This document shows, piece after piece, positions 16,602-25,670 of a stretch of 64,000 nt of DNA. Below the pieces are notes generated by a model. The model was not told the DNA's origin. It was given only the letters and a program-made list of their open reading frames with translations, and did not search any database. Every line of letters starts with the position of its first letter. Position 1 is the first letter of the stretch. The DNA lies in the NCBI RefSeq assembly GCF_036195325.1, contig NZ_CP108101.1, forward strand, positions 930,001-994,000. Reading direction: 5' to 3'. The stretch comes from Streptomyces sp. NBC_00234 (GTDB lineage: Bacteria; Actinomycetota; Actinomycetes; Streptomycetales; Streptomycetaceae). The translations under genes and the position numbers were made by a program.

Positions 16602-17873
16602 ATGATCAAGCGTCGAATGGCCCTCGCGGCAGGTGTCGCGGCCCTCCTGGTCGGCTGCGGAACCACGGCCGTGCCCGCCACCAGCGGCGACACGACCATC
16701 CGTGTCCAGGTCTCGGGCGAGCCGGGGGAGACTGCCGGATATAGCGCGATAGCGAAAACCTACGAGCAGAGCCATCCCGGGACGAAGGTGCACATCGTGC
16801 CCGTCGCGGAGAAGTCCGATCACCTCACCCGCCTGTCGACAGCGTTCGCCGGCGGCAATCCGCCGGATGTCTTCCTGATCAACTACCGGGAGTACGCCCA
16901 GTTCGCGGCCCGCGGCGCGATCGAACCGATCGGCCCTCGCCTGGCCGGCGTCGGCGTGGACACCGCGGACTACTACCAGCAGCCGATCAGCGCGTTCACG
17001 TACGACGGGCAGGTGCAGTGCATGCCCCAGAACCTCTCCTCGCTGGTCGTCTACTACAACCGCACGCTGTTCGCCAAGGCGGGTATGCAAGCCCCGACGC
17101 CGGGGTGGACCTTCGAGCAGTTCAAGGAAGCGGCCATCCGACTCACCGACGACGGCGTCCATGGCCTGGGATTGGATCCCTCCCTCGTGCGCCTTGCTCC
17201 GTTCGTCTGGAGCAACGGCGGCGACATCGTCGACGACCCCGAGCACCCGACGCGACTCACGCTCGACACACCCGCTGCTCGGCAGACCCTGGAGTCGCTG
17301 GTGCAGCTCGTGCGTGGCGATGGAACAGGACCGGACAGAACGGAGCTCGCGGGTCAGGACCTGCAGGCCCGATTCGCCTCCGGCAAGCTCGCGATGTTCC
17401 TCGATTCCCGTAAGGAAACCCCGGCCCTGCGCGAAGTACAGGGTCTCGACTGGGACGTCGCCGCCCTGCCGGTGACCCGCAAGCCGGCCGGCGTCCTGCA
17501 CTCGGACGCCTACTGCATCGCCCGCAAGTCGAAGCACCACGACGAAGCCGCCCGCTTCATCGCCTTCGCCATCGGGAAGGACGGCCAGCGGATCACCGCG
17601 TTGAGCGGACGTGTGGTGCCCTCCCTTCGCGAGGTCGCCAAGTCGTCGGCCTTCCTCAACCCTGTCAGGAAGCCGGCCAACTCCCAGGCGTTCCTTGACG
17701 GCATTCCGCATCTCAAGAGCCTCCCGGTCCTGGCAACCTGGCCGGAGATCGAGGACATAGCCGGCGAGGAACTGGCCCGCGCCTTTTACGACGGTGCACC
17801 CCTGGATGACGTGATCAAGCGGATCGACGAGCGCACCCGGCCGTTGTTCACCTCCAGTGACGGCACCCGATGA
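16602..17873 (+). CDS. ABC transporter sugar-binding lipoprotein
   Basis: About 423 residues, extracellular solute-binding protein family 1. The N-terminus is IKRRMALAAGVAALLVGCG with a textbook lipobox LVGC. The mature protein shows family marks: an early strand TIRVQVSGEPGE, TRLSTAFAGGNPPDVFLINY, an LVVYYNRTLFAKAG hinge segment, FKEAAIRLTDDG and a C-terminal SGRVVPSLREVA. ATG 16602 is chosen since the signal peptide starts there. It is the first gene of an operon in which every downstream start overlaps the previous stop. Ligand is probably a sugar or oligosaccharide, not identifiable. Confidence 0.92.
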   Translation: MIKRRMALAAGVAALLVGCGTTAVPATSGDTTIRVQVSGEPGETAGYSAIAKTYEQSHPGTKVHIVPVAEKSDHLTRLSTAFAGGNPPDVFLINYREYAQFAARGAIEPIGPRLAGVGVDTADYYQQPISAFTYDGQVQCMPQNLSSLVVYYNRTLFAKAGMQAPTPGWTFEQFKEAAIRLTDDGVHGLGLDPSLVRLAPFVWSNGGDIVDDPEHPTRLTLDTPAARQTLESLVQLVRGDGTGPDRTELAGQDLQARFASGKLAMFLDSRKETPALREVQGLDWDVAALPVTRKPAGVLHSDAYCIARKSKHHDEAARFIAFAIGKDGQRITALSGRVVPSLREVAKSSAFLNPVRKPANSQAFLDGIPHLKSLPVLATWPEIEDIAGEELARAFYDGAPLDDVIKRIDERTRPLFTSSDGTR

Positions 17874-18313
17874 GGAGGCTTCTGTCAGTGCTGATCACCG
17901 CAGGGGCCGGCGTATCCCTGCTGACGGCCTGCACCCTCCCCACGTCAAACACCGAACCCGGGCCCGGCGCGGCAGAAGCCGCTGCCATCTGCCCGAGCCC
18001 CAGCCCGGCAGCCGATATCCCGGACATACCGTCCGGGTTCAAGGCCGACGAGCTCGGTGTGGTCACCGCCGTCAGCAAGCAGCCCGACTTCACCTCTGTG
18101 GTGATCTCCACCCGGGCATCGTTCCGGGATGCCGTCATACGCATGCACAAGCTGGTGGACGAAGCCGGCTTCACCGTCCTCAGCGCGGAGGATGACGGTA
18201 TCGACGTGGAGGTCTTCGTCAAGACACCCCACGGCCAGGGGATCATCAGCATGGCCGAGGCGCCGTGCGGCCAGGTCATGACGAATGCGGAACTACCGGA
18301 GCCCCCGAAATGA
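17870..18313 (+). CDS. small lipoprotein inside the sugar importer operon
   Basis: 147 residues, starting as ATGA overlap with the binding-protein stop. The signal peptide RRLLSVLITAGAGVSLLTAC carries a lipobox LTAC. The mature part has a Pro/Ser linker and a compact alpha/beta-looking domain of about 90 residues (SGFKADELGVVTAVSKQ ... ASFRDAVIRMHKLVDEAGFT ... EAPCGQVM) with two further cysteines. I do not recognise the family with certainty. An extra lipoprotein between binding protein and permease is not part of standard importers. It may assist ligand capture or anchor the complex; this is inference from position. Confidence 0.75.
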   Translation: MRRLLSVLITAGAGVSLLTACTLPTSNTEPGPGAAEAAAICPSPSPAADIPDIPSGFKADELGVVTAVSKQPDFTSVVISTRASFRDAVIRMHKLVDEAGFTVLSAEDDGIDVEVFVKTPHGQGIISMAEAPCGQVMTNAELPEPPK

Positions 18314-19164
18314 CAGAGCATCGGGAGGCATCTGTACGGCGATCGGCTCGACTTCGCGGCAGCACGGCAGGACGGGCCTTGGCGGCCTGCATGGTCGGGG
18401 TCGTGTTCCTCTCCCCGCTGGCCATCATGGCCGTCGGCTCGCTGCGCAAGCCTGGACTGCCGCCTCCTGGCGGGCTCGAACTCCGGCCGGACGTGTTCTG
18501 GTCGGGTAACTACGGGACCGTTGCGGGGCTGATCCCGCTCGGCCAGCAGCTGCTGAACTCGGTCCTCGTCGTGTCAACCGCGGTACCGGTCACCGTACTT
18601 GTCGCCTCCTGGGCCGGGTTCGCGATCGCCATGGCGCGCCCCGCCGTACGACGCCCGCTGATCGGCATCGCGCTGGTGATGCTCAGCATGCCCGCGTCCG
18701 CCATGTGGGTGCCGCGCAAGGTGATGCTGGAGCAGCTGGGGCTGACCGACCACACCCTCGTCGTCGCGCTGCCCGCGGTCATGGGAACCACACCGTTCTA
18801 CGTGCTGCTCTTCGCACTCGCCTACCACCGCATCCCACGGTCCTTGTACGAGGTCGCGGCAGTCGAACAGGCATCGGCGTTTCGTATCTGGAGGTCGGTC
18901 GCATTCCCACTCGCCCGGCCGACCATGTTCGCCGTGGCCGCGCTCGCCTTCGCCGCCTACTGGGGGAACTTCATCGACCCGCTCATCCTGCTCACCACGG
19001 AGGACGACTGGCCAGTCGCACTCGGCCTGCGCACCCTCGCCGCACTCGAGCCGACACTGCATCCGCTCTACATGGCAGCAGCCGTCATGGCCACCGCCCC
19101 CGTCGCGCTCGCCTTCCTGGCCGCACAACGAGCGCTCGCCCCCCGCCGCGGCTTGGAGACATGA
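18310..19164 (+). CDS. carbohydrate ABC transporter permease (MalG type)
   Basis: 284 residues, starting at ATG 18310 overlapping the previous stop by ATGA. Six hydrophobic segments are visible. The EAA loop that contacts the ATPase reads EVAAVEQASAFRIWRSVAFP. It has the typical N-terminal segment (LSPLAIMAVGSLRKP) and the C-terminal region of MalG-like subunits (YWGNFIDPLILLT). Forms the inner-membrane channel with the MalF-type protein encoded two genes further on. Confidence 0.92.
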   Translation: MTEHREASVRRSARLRGSTAGRALAACMVGVVFLSPLAIMAVGSLRKPGLPPPGGLELRPDVFWSGNYGTVAGLIPLGQQLLNSVLVVSTAVPVTVLVASWAGFAIAMARPAVRRPLIGIALVMLSMPASAMWVPRKVMLEQLGLTDHTLVVALPAVMGTTPFYVLLFALAYHRIPRSLYEVAAVEQASAFRIWRSVAFPLARPTMFAVAALAFAAYWGNFIDPLILLTTEDDWPVALGLRTLAALEPTLHPLYMAAAVMATAPVALAFLAAQRALAPRRGLET

Positions 19165-20189
19165 CCATGGGCATCGCAATCCACGGTGCACACAAGTCCT
19201 ACCGTTCACGCCGTAAGCAGTCCATCACCGCCCTGACCGAGGTCGATCTGCAGGTGGCCAGGGGCGAGCTCATGGTGGTCGTAGGACCGTCAGGTTCCGG
19301 TAAAAGCACTCTGCTCAGAGCAACCGCCGGACTCGAGGCACTCGACGCCGGTCGAATCGAGATCGGCGGACGCGACGTCACGACGGCCGCACCGGGCGAT
19401 CGAGACATTTCACTGGTCTTCCAGGACTACGCGCTCTTCCCCCACCTCACCGTCGCCGAGAACATCGCCTTCGGCCAGCGCGCCCGAGGCGTGCCCAAGA
19501 CCCAGATCACCACCGACGTCGATCAGGCCGCATCCATGCTCGGCCTCACCGCCGCTCTGGCCCGGTACCCCCGCGAACTGTCAGGTGGAGAACGCCAACG
19601 CGTAGCACTCGCCCGGGCCATGATCCGCCGGCCCAATGCCTTCCTCCTCGACGAACCCCTCGCCAACCTCGACCCCGACCTGCGACTGCGCACGCGCGCC
19701 GAAATCCGCGAACTCCAGCGCCGCCTGGGCGTGTCGATGCTTTACGTCACCCACGACCAGACCGAGGCACTTGCTCTGGGCGACCGTATCGCCGTCGTCC
19801 GAGCAGGCCGCATCGAGCAGGTGGGCACACCTGACGAGCTCTACGCGCGCCCAGGCACGGCATTCATCGCACGCTTCATCGGAGCTCTGCCGATGAACCT
19901 GCTGCCACCCGAAGCGCTGGGCCGCGAGAACGGTCCGGTGACCGGCATCCGACCTGAGCGCACACACCTGGCACCTGCCGGACACGGGCATCTGACGGGA
20001 CGCGTCGCCGCCGTGGAGCCAAGCGGCGAAGAGACGGTCCTTCACGTCGTGTGCCCCGACACCACGCGCATTCTGGTCAGGGTGCCGTCCTCGGCCGCTG
20101 TGCCCCGGCCCGGAAGCGAGACCGGCATCACCTGGAGCAACGCCGACGAACACCACTTCGCTTCGGCCGAAGGACCGCGCACCGCATGA
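19161..20189 (+). CDS. sugar ABC transporter ATP-binding protein (MalK/UgpC type)
   Basis: 342 residues. Walker A GPSGSGKST is near residue 45, Q-loop VFQDYALFPHL, signature LSGGERQRVALARA, Walker B AFLLDEPLANLD and the H-loop YVTHDQTEAL. The C-terminal TOBE-like domain (about 245-342, GIRPERTHL) marks the sugar-importer subgroup that may serve several permeases. Starts at ATG 19161 overlapping the MalG stop by ATGA; ATG 19167 is an alternative. The gene lying between the two permease genes is less usual than an order with the permeases adjacent. Confidence 0.93.
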   Translation: MTMGIAIHGAHKSYRSRRKQSITALTEVDLQVARGELMVVVGPSGSGKSTLLRATAGLEALDAGRIEIGGRDVTTAAPGDRDISLVFQDYALFPHLTVAENIAFGQRARGVPKTQITTDVDQAASMLGLTAALARYPRELSGGERQRVALARAMIRRPNAFLLDEPLANLDPDLRLRTRAEIRELQRRLGVSMLYVTHDQTEALALGDRIAVVRAGRIEQVGTPDELYARPGTAFIARFIGALPMNLLPPEALGRENGPVTGIRPERTHLAPAGHGHLTGRVAAVEPSGEETVLHVVCPDTTRILVRVPSSAAVPRPGSETGITWSNADEHHFASAEGPRTA

Positions 20190-21121
20190 ACGATCAACAC
20201 TGCCGACCCACTCGGCCCACTCCTCACCGCAGATGGGGCAGCGTGCGCACACCCTCACTCAGACATCGGCCGACAGCACTGGCCCTACCATGGCTCGCCG
20301 CCACAGCCCTTCTGGTGGGCATCCCACTCATCGGCTCGGCATGGCTCGCCTTCACCGACTACTACGGTTTCGGCGCCCCCTCATTCACCGGCCTCGACAA
20401 CTGGCACCGACTCGCCACCGACGAAACCTTCTGGCACTCTCTCGCCAACTCGGCCAAGATCGCAGCCATAGCCATACCCCTGCGAACCGCACTCGCCATC
20501 GGCTGCGCGTTGCTACTCCACCGCCGCAGCAGCGTGAACAGCGCCGCCCGCACCGCAGTATTCCTGCCGTCCATCATTCCTGACGCCGCATGGGCTCTCC
20601 TGTGGCTCTGGCTGCTCAACCCTCTTTACGGGCCGCTCCCCCTCACCCTCGAAGCATTCGGCCTCCCCTCACCCGGCTGGTTCACCGACCCTGCTGCAGC
20701 ACGAGGCGGACTCGCGCTCGTCGCATCCCTCCAGATGGGCGAGGGTTTCCTCGTCGCCCTCGCAGCCCGCCGCCTCCTGCCACGCTCCCTGCACGAAGCC
20801 GCCGCCATGGAAGGCGCGGGACGCACCTTCACCTTCAGACGCATCACGCTGCCGCTGATGGCACCGATCCTTACTTTGCTCGCACTGCGGGACGTCGTCC
20901 TCCTCCTGCACACCACGTTCATCCCGGCCCTGCTGATCACAGCCGGCGAACCGCACTCCGCGACACTGGTGGCACCGCTCTACGTCTACCGCCGCGCATT
21001 CCTGTACGGCGAGCTCGGGTATGCCAGCACCCTCTCGATCACGCTGCTGGTCACCGCTGCTGCCGTCGCAGCCGCTCAGCTGATCGTTCTTCACCGCACC
21101 CGTCTTCTCGAGCTGCTCTGA
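20186..21121 (+). CDS. sugar ABC transporter permease (MalF type)
   Basis: 311 residues, starting at ATG 20186 overlapping the ATPase stop by ATGA. Membrane segments begin with TALALPWLAATALLVGIPLI; the following FTDYYGFGAPSFTGLDNW is the family's first periplasmic stretch. The EAA loop reads EAAAMEGAGRTFTFRRITLP. Last gene of the importer operon. The ~220 bases after it show no strong terminator and no gene. Confidence 0.92.
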   Translation: MNDQHCRPTRPTPHRRWGSVRTPSLRHRPTALALPWLAATALLVGIPLIGSAWLAFTDYYGFGAPSFTGLDNWHRLATDETFWHSLANSAKIAAIAIPLRTALAIGCALLLHRRSSVNSAARTAVFLPSIIPDAAWALLWLWLLNPLYGPLPLTLEAFGLPSPGWFTDPAAARGGLALVASLQMGEGFLVALAARRLLPRSLHEAAAMEGAGRTFTFRRITLPLMAPILTLLALRDVVLLLHTTFIPALLITAGEPHSATLVAPLYVYRRAFLYGELGYASTLSITLLVTAAAVAAAQLIVLHRTRLLELL

Positions 21122-21338
21122 CCCGAATCCGCAGGCAGTGGCGGAGGCCGGCGGCTGATACGTCGAGACGTGCGCTTCCGGTTTGAGACGACCGGCTACA
21201 CCAGCAGGACTTTGCTGTCCGACCTGGGACACCGATGAGCGGGGGTGGACGCCGACCGGCTCCACCAAAGTCAACGGTTGCAGCCAGGACGATGACTGCA
21301 GGACCCGGCGCTTATGACCGTTTCCGCCTCCCTAGGCG

Positions 21339-22568
21339 CTATGGATCAGGGGGCAGCCAGGTAGCGGGAAGGGTGACGACGGCGGGAGGGGGAGCACCGG
21401 TGGATTCGAGGAGCCCGTGAGGAGCTGAGCCCGTCGCAAGATCGAAAGACACGCTGCCGCCGGAGTACGTGACGCTGAGGAAGGACACCGCGCTGCCGGA
21501 GAACGTGGCGTGTTTGAAGCTCACCCTGCCGCCGGAGAACACAGAGCTCGAGAAGATCACGTAGCCGCCGGAGAACGTGCATTGTCGAAACTGGCCCCGC
21601 CGCTGGAGAACTCGGTGCCCATGAAGAACACCCTGCTGCGATCAGAGAACGTGGCCTTGTCCAAGTCCAGTGTGCCGCCAGGGGAGAACTTTGCGTTGCT
21701 GAAAGACACCCTGCCGCCGCAGAATCTGGCCGCAGTGAAGATCACCCTGCCGCCCAATAGCAAGCGTGGCGCTGGCGAAGTCCAGGTTGCCGTCGGAGAA
21801 CGTGGCACCGGTGAAGTCCAGCCAGCCGTCGATGCTTGCACCAGTGAGGTCGAGGTTGTGCCCTTGCCAGGAGCGGCTGGTTCCCTGAGGACGTCGATAG
21901 TGATCGCCGATGAGACGCAAGATCGTGTGCCGCACCTCGCGTTGTTCACGGTACCGGTTGCTCTTGTCCTCGTGGGCCTCGCGCTGCTCGTCGGTGAGCG
22001 AGGTGCCGTCGGGCGGGTCGCCGGGATCAGGAGAGAAAGGCAGGCGAAGGTAGGCGCATAGGACGTCGATGCAGGTCTGGCGTAGGTCCCGCGTGGGTGC
22101 GTCGTCGGCGAGGCCGGCCAGAGCGTGAACCCCGCCCAGCCGGACGGGCGGGGAGGCGGAACCGAGTTTGTCGATGGCCTGGGAAAAGCGTTCGGTATGG
22201 AGCCGGGTGGCCTCACGGTGGGCGCCAGCCTCGTCGACGCGCTGGCGGCGGTAAGCCACGACCAGGGCGACGAGCGCGCCCGCCCCGGCGACCACCCCGA
22301 AGGAGAGCTTCACCAAGTCGAAGAGCGTCGACGCGTCGAGCTTCTCGGTGGTGTCGATTCCCGTGAAGCCCAACAGGACCACCAGGCCGTAGAAGATGCC
22401 GCCTGCGACCAGGACGGCAGCAGCGAAGGTGACGGTCAGAGCCCGGCCGACCTTCCACAGGCGCAGTTCCCGGTTGTCTGCAGTTGATCGCAGCTGTCGG
22501 TTGGTCGTCACAGAGACGTAGACAAGGCTCCGAGATCCACGGTTGCAGTGAGCCATCTGCGGATGCAC
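21339..22568 (-). pseudogene. membrane-anchored pentapeptide-repeat protein with two frameshifts
   Basis: The N-terminal part has two hydrophobic segments (VTFAAAVLVAGGIFYGLVVL and LVKLSFGVVAGAGALVALVV), then a cytoplasmic segment (AIDKLGSASPPVRLGGVHAL) typical of Streptomyces pentapeptide-repeat membrane proteins. The repeats start at LDLTGASIDGWLDFTGATF. Near 21752 the frame shifts by an extra G in a G run. The repeats continue in another frame (GRVIFTAARFCGGRVSFSNA). Near 21575 a one-base loss returns to the original frame (SGGRVSFKHATFSGSAVSF). The two changes compensate, but the first frame meets a stop at 21642 in between. The exact start is uncertain (ATG 22568 or GTG near 22511). Confidence 0.8.
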
Positions 22569-22997
22569 CGCTCCACGTCAGGGCCAAGGCGCACGCACCA
22601 CCTCGTGTCAGCGGCCAGCCATCGCCATAAGCCAGAGACCTGCAAGGACACGCCCTACTTGATCGACCGTCACTGCTACCAGCTGACTGACTTCAAGCAG
22701 ACACATCGCATCGTCCTGGTCCACGTCGTCACCGCGTCGCGCACCAGCTGGCGCATCATGCGCACCTCGGCCACCGAGGCGCGGGTGCCAGCCCCCGTAC
22801 GCGATACGGACTGGGTCGCCAACCGCTCCCGGGGAGCACGGACGTTCCCTGCGCGTAGCCTCCGCCACATCCCTCCAACGCCAACCCGGCAAAGCAGAGC
22901 CCTTCCCCGCGCAGTCGGCGACCCGGCCGTATACCGTGCATGACATCCCATCTCCGTGCAGATGATCTTGGATTCCGGCCGGACGGCACACGCGTGA
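22569..22997. other. intergenic or decayed DNA
   Basis: About 430 bases upstream of the pentapeptide-repeat gene. Frames on both strands are open but show no family signature. The minus strand around 22700-22790 (ASVAEVRMMRQLVRDAVTTW) looks briefly protein-like and may be a scrap of a lost gene. Confidence 0.35.
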
Positions 22998-23552
22998 TCA
23001 ACCGATGGGCAACAGTGCCGGCCACCACGCGGGCACATCACCCAATGCGCATGCCTGCCTGGTGGCCCCCGCCAGAAGGTGCCACACCGTCATCGCAGGC
23101 CAGAGCAGCAGTACGGCCAGGGCGAGCACGCCGAGAGCGGGAACCAGCACTCGCTGCGCGTCCGGAGGCCCGCTCAGTCCGATCCACGCCGCCACTCCGG
23201 CCAGACCCATCACGGTTGAACTGACCAGGACATGGAGCAGGGTAGAGCCCGGCTCCCCCACTCCGCAGTCCCGCCAAGCATGGCCGAGCAGGAGCCCATG
23301 AGCATAGAAGCAGAGAACGAATACGAGCCACGGCGCCAACGAGGGCTCCCGGCCGTCCCTCCGCAGCAATCGGCTGCCCCAGCCGTCCGCCAGACACCGG
23401 AACAGATACCACCACGCCGACAGACCGATCACGCCAAGCACCAACCGCGCCGGTGGACCGATATCGGCAACAACTGCCTGGCCCGGCACTCCCACCGCGA
23501 CGATCGCCGCGAACAGCACCAGGCGCCAGTCGATCCATATACGCCCTTGCAA
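22998..23552 (-). CDS. polytopic membrane protein, unknown function
   Basis: 184 residues, mostly hydrophobic, with about five membrane segments (LVLFAAIVAVGVPGQAVV, RLVLGVIGLSAWWYLFRCL, WLVFVLCFYAHGLLLGH, VLVSSTVMGLAGVAAWIGL, ALGVLALAVLLLWPAMTVW). Starts at TTG 23552 with GGAGG four bases before it; the spacing is short, so an internal start is possible. No family recognised. Confidence 0.55.
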   Translation of the reverse strand: MQGRIWIDWRLVLFAAIVAVGVPGQAVVADIGPPARLVLGVIGLSAWWYLFRCLADGWGSRLLRRDGREPSLAPWLVFVLCFYAHGLLLGHAWRDCGVGEPGSTLLHVLVSSTVMGLAGVAAWIGLSGPPDAQRVLVPALGVLALAVLLLWPAMTVWHLLAGATRQACALGDVPAWWPALLPIG

Positions 23553-23577
23553 CAGACCTCCAACGAAGCGGATGCGC

Positions 23578-23615
23578 GACCGCCGGCCGGGCGCACATGC
23601 GCCCGGCCGGCGGTC
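23578..23615. terminator. 17-bp perfect stem-loop
   Basis: GACCGCCGGCCGGGCGC and GCGCCCGGCCGGCGGTC pair perfectly around ACAT. It lies about 45 nt past the stop of the minus-strand small gene at 23660 and just before the membrane-protein start, so it probably separates these two units. Confidence 0.85.
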
Positions 23616-23659
23616 AGCCTACGGGCCGGTTCCACCCGGTCGACTGCTGTGCTCGGTCA

Positions 23660-23890
23660 TCATTGGACCCAGAAGTCCCGCTCTCCGTGTCGGCGCCAGT
23701 CGTTTGACGGGCTGCCCCAGTTCTCCCAGAACTTGAGGTTCTGGATCTCGTCGTCCGACGGCGGGTTCACTGAGAAGTCGACGGCTGTGGCCACCAAACC
23801 GACCGGGGTTCCGAGAAGTTTCCCGAACGACTTCTGGAGGACTTCTTGAGCCGCCAGTTTGGAAACCGCTTCGGCCCCGGACTCCGCCAT
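23660..23890 (-). CDS. small hypothetical protein, possibly a truncated gene
   Basis: 76 residues from ATG 23890: AESGAEAVSKLAAQEVLQKS, then FGKLLGTPVGLVATAVDF, ending IQNLKFWENWGSPSNDW and a short tail. The sequence looks genuinely protein-like (acidic and amphipathic, with a hydrophobic middle), but the ribosome-binding site is poor and a lysA fragment begins immediately upstream on the other strand, so this may be the 3' remainder of a longer gene. A strong hairpin follows it. Function unknown. Confidence 0.5.
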   Translation of the reverse strand: MAESGAEAVSKLAAQEVLQKSFGKLLGTPVGLVATAVDFSVNPPSDDEIQNLKFWENWGSPSNDWRRHGERDFWVQ

Positions 23891-23910
23891 CCCGATACAG
23901 CCGTTCCAGC

Positions 23911-24145
23911 ACCCGGCTTCCGCACGGTGACCTGGCCGTCGGTCGGGTGTCCCTGGCAGAGATCGCAGACCGGTTCGACACACCGGCCTACGTCCTGGAC
24001 GAGTGAGGTCCGCGGGCGGTGCCGCGCCTACCGGGACGCCTTCCCAGAAGCGGACGTTCTCTACGCCGCCAAGGCATTTCTCCCCCGCGCGATGGTGCGC
24101 TGGGTGGAGGAGGAAGGTTTGGGCCTGGACGCGAAGCTCAGCTTG
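23911..24145 (+). pseudogene. lysA: lysA (diaminopimelate decarboxylase) N-terminal fragment
   Basis: Frame one reads PHGDLAVGRVSLAEIADRFD, TPAYVLDE then TGA. Shifting frame gives VRGRCRAYRDAFPEADVLYA, AKAFLPRAMVRWVEEEGLGL before the match ends. This is the N-terminal part of PLP-dependent diaminopimelate decarboxylase, including the YAAKA(F) segment whose Lys binds the cofactor. A 2-base loss near 24005 breaks the frame and everything after about 75 codons is absent. Certainly non-functional; a complete lysA must be elsewhere. Confidence 0.85.
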
Positions 24146-24252
24146 CCGAACTGCTGACCCGACGCGGGGCCCTCGACCTGCCTTGACGCATCCGCCAATT
24201 GCTTCGGAGAGAAGAAGCCGATTCCTTCGTAAACACCTCGTGCAACGTCTCT

Positions 24253-25218
24253 CTACCGGGGCTGACCGTTCACATTGTCCTCGAACAGTTCCCGGGTACG
24301 GCGCAGCAGCGCTGTCCGTACGTCGTCCGGTGACAGGACCCGCAGCGGTGTGGCCAGGCTGAGGAGATACTTCGCGAGCCCGTCCGCGTCGGGGCCGCCG
24401 ATGTCGACGATCGTGGCGTCGCTGCCCTCCGGGCGGTGGGTACCGACCGTCGGCGGGATCAGCCGAAGCGCCTGCTCCACAGGCAGAGGGAGGCGGATCG
24501 TCACGTAGAGCGGGTAGGCGCCCGTCGCTATGGCGCGGGAAACAAGCAGAGCCGGGTCAGGTGGGTCGACGAGTTCCACCTGGCGCCCTGTCGGCTGTAT
24601 CCGGCCGACCCTGTCGGCCCGGAAGGTACGCCACTCTTCGCGGGTCACGTCCCGGGCGACGAAGTACCAACGGCGTCCCGTGTGCACCAGGCGGTACGGG
24701 TCGACGTCCCGGACCGTGGCCTTCCCTTCCCGATCGCGGTAGGACAGGCGGCTGCGCTCGCCCCGGAGACACGCGCCGGCCAATTCCAGCAGCATGCCGG
24801 GCGCGATCTGCGGCTCGTCGAGCCTTGTGGTGTGAACGAAGGCGGCGTCCATCTCACCCAGCCTGTCCGCGATCCGGCGTGGCAGAACCTGACGCAGTTT
24901 CAGTAGGGCGGACAGCGCGGCCTGGTCGCTGCCGAGGACGCCGCTGAGCGCGGCCTCGCGCAGCGCGACGGCCACGGCGAGTGCCTCTTCGTCATCGAGG
25001 ACCAACGGCGGCAGCCGTGCTCCGGCGCGGAGGCGATAACCGCCCCATGGCCCGGGGTCGGACTCGACTCCGTAGCCGAGTTCTCGGAGCCTGGCGATGT
25101 CCCGCCGCACCGTGCGCTCGGTGACGGTCATCTGGTCGGCCAGCTCGCCGCAGGTCCACGACGGTCGCACGGACAGCAGTGAGACCAGTCGCAGCAGACG
25201 GGCGGATGTGCTGATCAC
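24253..25218 (-). CDS. HTH/WYL domain transcriptional regulator
   Basis: About 321 residues. The N-terminal DeoR-like winged helix spans about 1-60 (SARLLRLVSLLSVRPSWTCG ... ERTVRRDIARLRELGY). A WYL effector domain follows at about 140-220 (SRLSYRDREGKATVRDVDPY, GRRWYFVARDVTREEWRTFR), then a C-terminal extension ending TRELFEDN. GTG 25218 is chosen because the DNA-binding domain starts immediately. It is divergent from a VOC-domain gene, with a palindrome in the 63-base gap, the usual arrangement for a local repressor of its neighbour. Confidence 0.9.
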   Translation of the reverse strand: MISTSARLLRLVSLLSVRPSWTCGELADQMTVTERTVRRDIARLRELGYGVESDPGPWGGYRLRAGARLPPLVLDDEEALAVAVALREAALSGVLGSDQAALSALLKLRQVLPRRIADRLGEMDAAFVHTTRLDEPQIAPGMLLELAGACLRGERSRLSYRDREGKATVRDVDPYRLVHTGRRWYFVARDVTREEWRTFRADRVGRIQPTGRQVELVDPPDPALLVSRAIATGAYPLYVTIRLPLPVEQALRLIPPTVGTHRPEGSDATIVDIGGPDADGLAKYLLSLATPLRVLSPDDVRTALLRRTRELFEDNVNGQPR

Positions 25219-25239
25219 GTTCCGAAGTGTCCCGCATAA

Positions 25240-25260
25240 CCAGGACCGAATCTGTCCTGG
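25240..25260. promoter_or_regulatory. candidate operator between WYL regulator and VOC gene
   Basis: CCAGGAC-N7-GTCCTGG, a perfect 7-bp inverted repeat with 14 bp between arm centres, sits midway in the divergent gap. It would fit a homodimeric repressor covering both promoters. Confidence 0.65.
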
Positions 25261-25281
25261 TCCCGTCATAGCGTCTTCCTC

Positions 25282-25668
25282 ATGAGCACTGGAAACCCGT
25301 CCGCACCCGCGATCCACTACTCGGCCGTCACTTTCGACTGCCCGGACCCCGCCGAACTGGCCCGCTTCTACGGCGATGCCCTCGGCCTGCCCGTCGCTTA
25401 CTCCAGCGACGACTTCATCCTGCTCGGCCAGGAGGGCTCGGCCGGACTGGGGTTCAATCGGCTGACCGACTACAGGCGTCCCACCTGGCCGGACCCTTCC
25501 CAGGAGAAGCAGGCCCACATCGAACTGGGCGTCGACGACCTGGAGTCCGCGCAGGCTCTCCTGCTGGCCCTGGGCGCTGTCGAGCCCCCGACTCAGCCCC
25601 AGCCCGACCGGTGGAGGGTCCTGCTGGACCCCGCTGGCCACCCGTTCTGCATCACCACTCTGGTCTGA
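25282..25668 (+). CDS. VOC family (glyoxalase-like) protein
   Basis: 128 residues with the vicinal-oxygen-chelate pattern: IHYSAVTFDCPDPAELARFY at the start, DDFILLGQEGSAGLGFNR, the metal-site-like segment KQAHIELGVDDLESAQ and the end WRVLLDPAGHPFCITTL. Family members bind small molecules or metals in dioxygenase, lyase or antibiotic-binding roles; the specific ligand cannot be told. Co-transcribed with the monooxygenase-domain gene 2 bases downstream and divergent from the WYL regulator. Confidence 0.88.
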   Translation: MSTGNPSAPAIHYSAVTFDCPDPAELARFYGDALGLPVAYSSDDFILLGQEGSAGLGFNRLTDYRRPTWPDPSQEKQAHIELGVDDLESAQALLLALGAVEPPTQPQPDRWRVLLDPAGHPFCITTLV

Positions 25669-25670
25669 AC

